Source of the DNA: Helianthus annuus
Taxonomy: Eukaryota > Streptophyta > Magnoliopsida > Asterales > Asteraceae
NCBI RefSeq assembly: GCF_002127325.2
Contig: NC_035437.2
Location: 160,129,097-160,193,096 of the forward strand
Reading direction: 5' to 3'
DNA: 64,000 nucleotides
Shown: positions 23,640-32,726 of the stretch, in pieces
How the letters are laid out: each line of letters begins with the position of its first letter
Numbering within the stretch: the stretch's first letter is position 1
The notes under the pieces: model-generated
Told to the model about the DNA's origin: nothing
The model's database searches: none
Seen by the model: the letters and a program-made list of their open reading frames with translations, nothing else
Translations under genes and position numbers: made by a program

Positions 23640-24342
23640 TTATTTAATATATTTAAAATACAAGAAGAATATTTATCCAAAAACAATCAACTTTTTAAGA
23701 TGCAACTCAAGTCTATATGTTTAAATTTTAAAGTTATATAACTTAATCATTACTGAGAATTTATACTTATCTAATTAATTTAAATATTATTTTGTAGCTA
23801 TAAGTTTATCTAATTGGCTAATTACTATATGCCTAATCTAAACATTTCAACAAGATTTTTAGAACTAATAAATTAAGACCACTGTTATTTAAATAAAACT
23901 TGGGTTCACGTCGTGAGAAAGTCGATGATACAGTTTGTCTTCTAATCGATGGTTCAAATGTTTTTATATTTATAAATTTGACAAACATCACAAGTTTTGA
24001 TCATACATAAAACAGAATTTTGTTCGGATATCAGAAAAGTGTCTTAAAATATCGTTTTATAATTGTTAAATATTCGTTATTAACTATTTGGTATTTTATT
24101 TTCTCAACCCGTGTAATACATAAGGTTAAACCTAGTTTCAAATAATCAAAACGAGATGGTCCACTTATCTTTACATCAATATTCTTCACGAATATCACAG
24201 ATTTTATATTGTTCGCTTTCAAAATTTTAAATTCTTTGTTTTCGTATGTTATTGAGTTATTACTCCTATCTTATCAACCAATATTATTAATAAAATAAAA
24301 AAAGCATGGTATTAATTGAAAACAAAAGCTAAATGGAAAAAG
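23640..24342. other. Intergenic, nothing recognised
   Basis: AT-rich. No open frame with recognisable content. Confidence 0.45.
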
Positions 24343-24968
24343 CAAGGCCGGCTCTGAGGGTGGACGAGGAGGACCACTGGTTAGGGCCCGATATTTTGAG
24401 GGGCACGTTATTTAAAAAAAACCCGATAAATATATGTAAAAGAATTTTTTTAATAGAGTATACCCATACAAACACCAACATAAGTCCACTTACAAAACTA
24501 TTCTTATGGTTTATATTAGTTATTAGCCAATTGACATTAGTTTTAGACCTTTAGTGAGCCCAATACTCAATTTCGTTAAGGCCTAAGGGGAGGGGGGTGG
24601 TCACTAGTGATAAAATTCTATCACTTACAAGCACCAATCAAGTTCCGCCATGTCAGCAACCATTTTTGCATCACTCACAACCTTTTTTAGTGGGGGTGGT
24701 CATCACTCATCACCACACCCAACAATTTCCCCCCAACCAACAATTACACTCACAAAAAAAAAAAAAAAACCATAACGCGTTGAAAAAATCACGAAAATAT
24801 GATTTCGTTAAACTATCACGCGTTATAGCAAGCAGGCGGGGTGGGAACTATGGGTTTTCCACGCGTTATACTTTCTTCCGTGATAGAATAACGGAACCGC
24901 CCCGTTGACTCTAAGGGCACGTTTTTTTGAGTTTGAACATGGTACATGAATTCTTAGGGCCGGCCCTG
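24343..24968. mobile_element. hAT-like element with GGCCGGC inverted ends
   Basis: Left end CAAGGCCGGCTCTGAG, right end complement CAGGGCCGGCCCTAAG. Near-repeats GGAAAAAG and GAAAAAAA flank it, a possible worn 8-bp duplication. It is non-coding and contains a second element inserted at 24587-24911. Confidence 0.6.
24587..24911. mobile_element. Harbinger-type MITE nested in the hAT-like element
   Basis: A 325-bp insert flanked by TAA on both sides (24584-24586 and 24912-24914). TAA/TTA is the target of PIF/Harbinger elements. Outside it the host element reads on without a gap (GGCC-TAA-GGGCACG). The ends are only loosely complementary, and ACGCGTT words recur inside. Confidence 0.5.
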
Positions 24969-25238
24969 GAAAAAAACATAATCGATTTGTGTATGTTATT
25001 TTTTTTCTTTATGTGTTTACCATTCTATTAGTCAATCAAATATTCAACTAACCGATTATCAAATTAGTATGATAACAAACAAATTATGAACATTGTTTTT
25101 AAATTAGTATGGTAATTCTTAGATCTTGATTAGTCATTGTTTTGAAAGAAGTATGATAATTTAAACTTATTTGTAATCCAATGGTTCGTATCTATTGGTT
25201 ATGAAGATTAAGTAAAATAATGGAAAACACCAAAGCGG

Positions 25239-25403
25239 GGTACGTACCAATGCGGTAAAATACCGAAAAACCGATACCGATACCGTATTGGTACAACTGA
25301 TATATCCAGTACGGAATTCGGTATCCACTTTTCCTTAATTTTGGTGTCAGTATTTTCGGTATCGATACTGATACGGTACCAATATGATACCGATCTTATC
25401 CCT
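25239..25403. repeat. GTACC foldback family member, reverse orientation
   Basis: Ends in GATCTTATCCCTCAA, the complement of the GGGATGAG head of other copies, and contains paired ACCGATACCGATACCG and CGGTATCGATACTG words. It lies about 430 bp upstream of the WNK start codon. Confidence 0.6.
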
Positions 25404-25833
25404 CAACTAAGAATCAATTTTAATAGATGTTCCTTAGAAGAGGAATATGCACATCGGAACATAGTAGAGGGGTTATACTTTCATGTATAGATTCTCCAAA
25501 TTGACTTTAGTAATGCTTCCAAATTGAAGCTTTTTTTTATTTAGAAAAAAGTTAGATTTGATCTGAACATAAAACGGAACAATTCCCTCAACCTGATCTC
25601 CTCAAACTTCTTCTAGATCTTTCACCACTTCATCTTCATATATTCAAATTCATTCACACAAGTTTCTCAAAATTCAGAACCCTAAGTTCATGATTCAGCC
25701 AACTGTTCAACATTTTAACCGCCAGAAATCACAACTGATTCTGTAAGTCTGTTGAATCTACCTGAATTAAGCACTTGATCTGTTTATATTGTGCGTGAAG
25801 AGTTAGGGTTTTATTAACAAAATACACACAGAA
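25404..25833 (+). promoter_or_regulatory. WNK gene upstream region and 5' UTR (inferred)
   Basis: A pyrimidine-rich leader-like stretch (CTCAAACTTCTTCTAGATCT, CACTTCATCTTCATATATTC) precedes the ATG at 25834. GTAAGT at 25743 could start a leader intron, but no certain acceptor is seen. I cannot place a TATA box or start site with confidence. Confidence 0.4.
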
Positions 25834-28399
25834 ATGCCATTGGAATCGTCGATTTCAGATCATGAACCTGACGATTCCGATACTGAGTTCGTTGAAATCG
25901 ATCCATCCGGTCGTTACGGTCGGGTTAGTGCGTTTAATTTTATTAATTTTGATGCATATTTGAGCATTATCTATTAGATTTTGATATTAAGTTGTATAAT
26001 TTGCAGTATAAAGAAGTCTTGGGGAAAGGTGCTTTTAAAAAAGTGTATCCTTATATTGCATTATTGTTTTATTATATATTAATTACAATTTTTATGTAAT
26101 TAAAGCTTAGAATGTAAGTTTTATGTTCCTTGATTGTTGGGAATTTAGATACAAAGCGTTTGATGAATTGGAAGGGATTGAAGTAGCTTGGAATCAAATA
26201 AAGGTTTCGGATTTCTTGAGGCATCCGGAGGAGCTAGAGCGTCTATACTCGGAAGTTCATTTGCTTAAAACGCTTAAGCATAAGAACATTATAAAATTTT
26301 ACAGTTCTTGGGTTGATACAACGAAGGAGCACATCAACTTTATTACTGAGATTTTCACATCCGGAACGTTAAGACAGTAAGTTTGATTTGTTTCTTGTGT
26401 ATTTTATTGCTAAGACAATGTCGCTTTTCTCAACAAGTTATACGTTTTCTGTTCTCTTGTGTATTTCCACTACCACTCAAGAATTTTGGATGTGTAGCAT
26501 ATGTTTATGATCATCGTTCAGGGGTCCCTAGAGGAGCTCTGTTTCCACTACCGCGCAACATTGTTTGTTATGTTTTTTTTTTCTCCTATTTATGAAATGG
26601 GTTGGGTCTTTTCAATAATTAATATCTTAGTATGCTTGATTTGGACCATTATGGCTCCTAAACACTTTTTGTGGTTCTAGAAACATTTTAGTATGCTTGA
26701 TTTAAACCAAAAAGCACAACTTTTATCTTCTTATTACCTCAGTTGTTTTAGTTTAAGTACGTTTTTATAAGTTGTGATGTATAAATAATTTTTTAGTATT
26801 TTTTTTTTAAAGAGCGTCATCGCATACGTGATGCGCTCGCATGGCACATCACATTTTTGTACCAAACGCATCACACAATCTAAAACCAATATGACAAGAT
26901 ATATTATTATTATTAATTTCTTTTTTGATTTTATTTATTTTATCTGCAATATCTAATTTTTCTACACAGTGAAACTCTTCCTTCAACATAACTTTCACTA
27001 TATTCAGGCGTTCCACGTAAATCCACGTGTCATCTTTTATTGTTCTTTTCTCAAATTGTTATCTACTTTTTGCTTCAGTTCGGTGTCACTTTTTTTCAAC
27101 AACATACGCTTTTATCGTGCCCTCAGTGTAGATCTAAACAATGATAGGTACCTCAGGAATCGTAAGCATGTAGATCTGACTTCTGAGCACATGTAACATT
27201 TATAGGTACCGCAAAAAACATAAACATGTAGATCTTAGAGCATTAAAGAAGTGGTCTAAACAAATATTGGAAGGACTTTTGTATCTTCATAGTCATGACC
27301 CACCTGTTATACATCGCGATCTGAAATGTGACAACATTTTTGTCAATGGGAATCAAGGTGAGGTCAAAATCGGTGATCTCGGATTGGCAGCCATTCTTCG
27401 CCAGGCCCGTTCTGCACACAGTGTCATTGGTGAGCACATGCTTTTGTTTTTCTTATTTGTGAATGTTATTTATCATATGATTATAATAATATAAAATTTA
27501 GGTACTCCTGAGTTCATGGCACCTGAGCTTTATGAGGAGGAATATAATGAACTGGTGGATATATATGCCTTTGGAATGTGCTTACTGGAATTGGTGACGT
27601 TTGAGTATCCTTATTCCGAATGTGCGAATGCTGCTCAGATATACAAGAAAGTAACATCGGTAAGTAATTTATGATCAACTGCTCTGTTATTTCCATACGG
27701 TAGTCGGTATTATCGCCTTACTTACAGTTACGTTACATATTATTTCCATATGGATAATTAGTCTCATACCGTTCTTTAAATAAATATATATGGGTAAAGT
27801 AAATTACTTATCTACCCCTATTTTAACATAATTTGTTTCTGTTTTACAAACCGTTTCTATTTTTGTCCCAAAAATGTTTTGTTAGTAAACTTATCTATTA
27901 GTTTCTTTAATAGTCAGAAATTTTCGAACTTAATTATTTGTCAGGGTGTCAAACCGGCTTCACTAGCTAAAGTTAAGGATCCTGACATCAGATCGTTTGT
28001 AGAGAAATGTATTGCTAAGGTTTCTGATAGATTATCCGCAAAGGAGTTACTAATGGATCAGTTTCTGCATGATGACCATAGGGATATTGTTAATAGACCA
28101 GCTCAATCCAATTCATATCCAGGTAGTATCTGCAATAAATTTCCAAAAGTACATCTCATCTATATATATATATATATATAGGGTGTGGTTCTAGAGTGAA
28201 CAATAGTGTATTTGCGAACTGAGTGAACAAATCTTGGCCACTGATCTACACACGTGTATGGCCAGGATCTCATCATCAAATCGTAAAATACACTAGTGTA
28301 TTTCAACATCAAATCCTTGCCATTGATCTACACATGTGTATGGCCAGGATTAGTTCACTCAGTTCGCAAGCTACACTAGTGTTCACTCTCGAACCTAAT

Positions 28400-28452
<53 letters not shown>

Positions 28453-29513
28453 CCAGCTTCTGATAAATTTTTACAGATGATGATGCCAATAGGCTTGACA
28501 ATGGTGATATTGGTAGAGATTTCACAGTCAAAGGTCAAATGAGAGACTTGAATACAGTATTCCTAAAGCTACGAATAGAAGATACCACAGGTTGCATTTT
28601 TATCTTTGTCAGAACAGTGACGTTTGTTATTGGTTGAAACGGGTCGGGTTTGATTGGGTTGTCACGAACCACTTTTGGTCCAGATTTTTTTTAAATAGTT
28701 AGTGTGTCAAACATGATTATAAAAATGGCTAGTTAACCTATTTTGTTCTTATTTTTATTTTGGACACTTTTTTTTTGCACCCACAAAACTTTCAAAAAAG
28801 TTGGATAAAAACACTAAATTTCTAAACAGTTTTATTTTGGGTAATCTGACGACGCAAGTTTGATGTTTTACATTTGCATGCCAGGTCATGTTCGGAACAT
28901 TCACTTCCCATTCGACACAGACAACGATACATCAATAGCTGTTGCTAGTGAAATGGTTGAAGAACTGGACTTAACAGATCAAGACGTGTCCACAATTGCA
29001 GAAATGATCGATGCAGAAATCCGTTCATGTATTCCAGATTGGGCCCCACGAGATTTCTTTGATGATCAAGAAGATAATGAACCTACAGCCTCTGTCGACT
29101 CAACCTCTGACCACCCAGAAAACGAGTCCACATCCCCTTTGACCGATAAACCTTGTTCCGCACCTGCCCTTTTAGCCCTTGAAAGATTACCGTCGGGTCG
29201 TAGATACTGGAGTGACTCACCTAAAGGATGTTTTACTCCTCCATTTAGACCAGTACCGTCAAATTATTCTGAAGAAAACACACAAAAAACAGATGAAACT
29301 TCTCCAGAAAGAGAAGATGATGATAAAGTTGAAGTTATTGTGGAAAAGCTTGAGAATTTGTTAATTGAGCAGCAAAAAGAATTGGAAGAGTTGAAAAGGA
29401 AACATGGTTTGGTCGTTTCGGATATCTTGAAAAAACTTCCTCCAGAAACGCGTCAAGAAGTTGTGAACATCTGTAAAGTCGAGATCATTGAGGCATCTGA
29501 CCATGAGATGTAA
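25834..29513 (+). CDS. WNK: WNK-family (With-No-Lysine) Ser/Thr protein kinase, WNK8/10-like
   Basis: Exons 25834-25923, 26007-26044, 26149-26376, 27206-27429, 27502-27659, 27945-28122, 28477-28590 and 28885-29513 join in frame to 552 codons, all with GT-AG borders. The kinase domain spans about residues 31-287. It has GKGAFKKVY in the glycine loop, where Lys41 supplies the catalytic lysine, and EVAWNQ where other kinases have the subdomain II Lys: the WNK signature. Also present are HRDLKCDN (Asp157), GDLGLA in place of DFG, and activation-loop Ser191 before [14 protein letters not shown]2-like domain follows ([11 protein letters not shown] to about residue 370), then an acidic stretch and a C-terminal coiled coil rich in Glu/Lys/Leu. 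Plant WNKs are cytosolic kinases linked to flowering, clock and osmotic or sugar responses. The WNK8/10 assignment is from remembered similarity and is less sure than the family. Confidence 0.93.
26007..26044 (+). other. WNK: WNK exon 2, a 38-nt mini-exon
   Basis: Codes [12 protein letters not shown] plus two bases of the next Val, i.e. the ATP-binding glycine loop and the catalytic lysine. Acceptor TTGCAG at 26001-26006, donor GTATCC from 26045. Skipping it would remove the nucleotide-binding loop and shift the frame. Confidence 0.85.
27148..27196 (+). other. Decoy copy of the WNK exon 4 acceptor region
   Basis: AATGATAG-GTACCTCAGGAATCG followed by CATGTAGATCT resembles the true exon 4 start at 27206 (TTATAG-GTACCGC, then CATGTAGATCT), 58 bp upstream. 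If spliced here the reading would be [15 protein letters not shown] and then a stop at 27194-27196. It looks like a local duplication of the splice-site region inside intron 3. Confidence 0.75.
28158..28451. repeat. (TA)n microsatellites around an intronic MITE
   Basis: (TA)n at about 28160-28179 and at 28402-28451 flank the MITE in WNK intron 6, so the MITE probably inserted into a single TA tract. Confidence 0.75.
28180..28402. mobile_element. Foldback MITE in WNK intron 6
   Basis: Left end AGGGTGTGGTTCTAGAGTGA, right end complement AGGATTAGGTTCGAGAGTGA. The pairing goes on through TTGCGAACTGAGTGAAC. Inside, a CTGATCTACACACGTGTATG-type block is present twice in direct orientation. 223 bp, no coding potential, TA-rich target. 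Confidence 0.75.
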
Positions 29514-29734
29514 GGTAAGGTATTCATTTTAATGTTCTAAAGTTCACAGAGTTTGATAATATTAGGACATCCCTATAAATACAAAAAGACATCTAAAGTA
29601 TTTTTTGAAGTATATATACTTTTTATTCGTTGAACATCTCATACGTCTTCTTGTAATTGTTATAAATTTTCAAAGTTTTTGCATTTTTTTAAGTGTATGT
29701 TTGTACATACAAACGGATATACTCTTTATGTATT

Positions 29735-29740
29735 AATAAA
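29735..29740 (+). terminator. Likely polyadenylation signal of the WNK gene
   Basis: AATAAA 222 bp after the stop codon, in a T-rich stretch. A reasonable near-upstream element, though plant signals are loose and others may be used. Confidence 0.45.
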
Positions 29741-30214
29741 AACGGGTATTGTATGTTCTCATTTCGTTCGCAAAGTTGAGTTTAATTGTGGGCAATGGGA
29801 TGCATATGTTTGTTATCTTTGTAGCTGTTTTGAGTCTCTTGAGTGAGTTTTTTTGTTGAAACCGATTCGATTGGCTGAAAATGGTTGCATGATGCTCATA
29901 TGGTTGGTTTTTGTAGCAAACTTTGTAGGTTTCTACCATTAATTCACAAGGTTTGTTTCATGTTTTCCTGTAAGTGATTCATTTTCAAGGTAATGGAAAT
30001 ATTATAATATTTTTCAAAAAAAAAAAAAAAAATTGGTTCAATTTACACCTTTTATTTTTGGATAAAAGAGATTTTTTTTTATTATTTTTTAAGATTTTCA
30101 TTCCAATCAACAGGGCAAATTAAATAAGGATAGCAGGTAGACGGACAACAAACTGCGCCGCCATAACAAAAAAGATTACATTATACACAAATTGATTAAT
30201 GCAAATAAGGCTAT

Positions 30215-30511
30215 AGGGTGTGGTCATGACCTTCATAACCATTATGACCCTCCACGTCAGTGCTATGTAACCCACCATCCAAAACCACTACCCAAAGGGT
30301 GTGGTCATGACACAAACCACTAGGTCCTTATTTATTTTAATTTATCTTTGTCTAAAAAAAAGATATGATTTCTTGAAAAATATAAAGGAGGACCATGGTT
30401 GCCATGGTTTAATCCATGCAAACCATGGTGGATCAATCAAGGTGGTGATGTGGCCTTCCATTCATGTTCCTAAGTGACGAATCATGTCCTAACAATGACC
30501 CCCACACCCTT
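30215..30511. mobile_element. MITE with GGGTGTGG ends
   Basis: AGGGTGTGGTCATGACC at the left end, and AGGGTGTGGGGGTCATTG as the complement at the right. A third copy of the end (AAAGGGTGTGGTCATGAC) lies inside at 30295-30312, so a shorter element may sit within a longer one. Flanking TAT/TTA is compatible with Harbinger-type targets but not clean. Confidence 0.55.
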
Positions 30512-30560
30512 TAGCCTAGATTATACACAAATAAAATAAGATCTATTGATGCAATCTTGT

Positions 30561-31022
30561 CTAAGAAGCCCAAATTATGGCCATTGATGTTACAAATGCA
30601 CCACAAGCAAAAGCCACTAGGCTTCTCTCTTTAATAACAACCTTACACAAATGAATGACAACTTCACTACTAATCTTCCTCCCTTCCTTCACCAATACGC
30701 GGCGGCGCTTCCCCGCACAAGCGAGCATCACCAACACCGTTATCAGTGTCACCATGGTGGCTCTTGCCATAACCACCAATAATCCGCCTACCATGAAAAC
30801 TCCGGCCATCGGAATGTAAACCGAAAGCCACCATGATTCGCTATAGTAGTTGTAAGACGACAAGATGCACAAGGAAGATATCAGAAAGAACAAGCATGAG
30901 ATGATGGTTCCAGTGGCTATCATTAGATTCTTGTGTTGGAATTGGATGGAGATGAAGAGGATTATGGTGGTGGTTGATGATTTTGAAATCATATGGATTG
31001 ATGGGCTATATAAGAACAACAT
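30561..31022 (-). CDS. Predicted four-pass membrane protein of unknown function
   Basis: Up to 153 codons without introns. Four hydrophobic segments lie at about residues 35-56, 64-84, 86-103 and 133-150. A basic loop (GKRRRVLVKEGRK) follows segment 3, which by the positive-inside rule would face the cytosol. A conserved-looking middle (ARATMVTLITVLVMLACAGK) resembles small uncharacterised plant membrane proteins, but I cannot name a family. Three Met starts are possible: residue 1 (31022), 11 (30992) or 34 (30923). Starting at Met34 would remove the Ser/Thr-rich leader and give a compact 120-aa protein. A TATATA word at about 31007-31012 lies inside the first-Met leader, which favours a later start. 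It lies between, and on the same strand as, PIRL. Function unknown. Confidence 0.7.
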   Translation of the reverse strand: MLFLYSPSIHMISKSSTTTIILFISIQFQHKNLMIATGTIISCLFFLISSLCILSSYNYYSESWWLSVYIPMAGVFMVGGLLVVMARATMVTLITVLVMLACAGKRRRVLVKEGRKISSEVVIHLCKVVIKERSLVAFACGAFVTSMAIIWAS

Positions 31023-31633
31023 TTTTAATTAAATAGTTTACATATTACGAAGTGTTTATAAATTCAAATAGTCACATGTAGATGTGATTCGAGTCCTTTT
31101 AGTACAATATTTTTGTCTAGTTATGGGAGCCATTGTTGACTGTAGTCCAATGTAGCTCATAAAATAGAATAACTATCAAACTCAGCCCACTAGATAATTG
31201 GTTAATATGTAGTTCATGTCCAAAAGTATTGAATATTTTAGTGACATATTTTATTTTATTTGAATTTAAAAGGTTTGGTTTGGAGTTGCTATCACTATTT
31301 CTATTTCCAAATACTATTAAAAGGAAAAAAAAAACTTTGTTTTAGGAGGATATTGCTTTCAGTTGACCTCAGAGTTTGTTTGGTTTGTGGATTTCAATAG
31401 ATCTGAAATTGGAAATTTTCCATCAAGAGACTTTTCTAATATTCTAATACAAATTCTAATAGTATTGTGTTTAAAATTTTACAAATTAAACACAATACAA
31501 ATTTTCGTTTGGATTTGGGCCCACCAACTTGGAAATATGGGCTTGTTCCAAAACCTCCTGATAATCTTGTTTGTTATTGATTTTTGTGACCAGCTTGATC
31601 TAGAACCCTAATTAAACACAAATGAACATAAAC
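31023..31633. other. Intergenic, possible upstream region of the membrane-protein gene
   Basis: AT-rich with no repeat boundary or gene. On the minus strand it would be the promoter side of the 30561-31022 gene. Confidence 0.4.
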
Positions 31634-31636
31634 TTA

Positions 31637-32186
31637 GACCATGGGTGTGGGGCGTGAGTTGGGGGTGGTTGCCAAGCAACGCTGGCTAGACCATATCGGG
31701 CTAGCGTTGGCCATGGCGTTCCCCCGCTGGGGTGAGGATTGAGCTTGGCGTGGGACGGGGGGCAGTGTGGCATGGCTGGCTTTGATTGGCTGGGTCAATG
31801 TAGCCATGGGCGAAGCATTTAAGGGGCGGTAGGGGGCGGCCGACCCCCAAACTTTTCGTTCAGTAGTGGAGAGTATGTAGTTTTTGTATAGAAATTTCTG
31901 GGTATATACGTTTCCAACCCCCTGGTTTTATAGAAGTTTTTAGGTCCGGTAACTTCCGCCCCCGGGTCGGAAATCTCAAGCTTCGCCACTGGATGTAGTC
32001 GTTTGGGGGTAGCCGTTGGGTTATTTTATATAATTGTCAACTCTAAAAAAACAAAAAAAAAAAAAAAAACCACATGGCAACCCACGCCGCTACTACACCC
32101 TACTTTTTTGGGTATGGACTGGTGGAGCCCACATCTACCACGTGTTGAGCAATGCCCCTAACCCAAGCCCCTTCACACCCATAGTC
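31637..32186. mobile_element. Harbinger-type MITE with TTA duplication
   Basis: GACCATGGGTGTGGGGCG at the left, and GACTATGGGTGTGAAGGGGC as the complement at the right, flanked by TTA on both sides (31634-31636 and 32187-32189). The 550-bp total includes a nested 187-bp insert, so the element itself is about 355 bp. Confidence 0.8.
31805..31991. mobile_element. hAT-type MITE nested in the Harbinger MITE
   Basis: CATGGGCGAAGC at the left, and CAGTGGCGAAGC as the complement at the right. Flanked by AATGTAGC (31797-31804) and GATGTAGT (31992-31999), which share the six-base core ATGTAG and are compatible with a worn 8-bp hAT duplication. Confidence 0.7.
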
Positions 32187-32189
32187 TTA

Positions 32190-32726
32190 TCAAGCACAAG
32201 ATTTTTTTGAAACAAAAAAAAAAACGTAGTAACATACCAAGTTACAGTATGGTTGCTCTATTACTCTAAAACAGAATTCACAAAAAAAAAAATAATAATA
32301 ATAATAATAATAGAGATAAAAAAATATATAAAAAACTTATTGTGACAGAATCAAGTTTAGCAAATTACATGCCAATTCCATTGATTATTATAATCATCAT
32401 GAATTAAAAGAGACAAAACTAGGGCTGGAAGATGACCATTATATTGTTCAACTTAATGTCAGCATGAAACATGTGAAATAAAAAAGATTATCTTAAAATA
32501 CGAGTCAAATGCCTTATTAATAGATAAAATCTCTTAAATTATTTATAGAAAATTTAAAAAGATTGTTTAAAATATAAAATAATTTATAAAATAACATTTG
32601 GCATATTATTTATAGAAAATAATCAAAAAATGACATAAAAGTATGTTTATGGTCAACTTAACCCAACCCATCGAAAACCCGCAACAAAATGACCCATTCT
32701 GACCCATTACTCAACGTGCCCAACCC
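32190..32726. other. PIRL 3' flank with (AAT)n microsatellite
   Basis: (AAT)n at about 32291-32312. AT-rich downstream side of the PIRL gene. No certain poly(A) signal picked. Confidence 0.5.

Noticed and set aside
26383..26595. A coding frame within WNK intron 3
   Set aside because: It lies between a good donor (26377) and acceptor (27205), has no conservation I recognise, and the kinase reads through only when it is removed.
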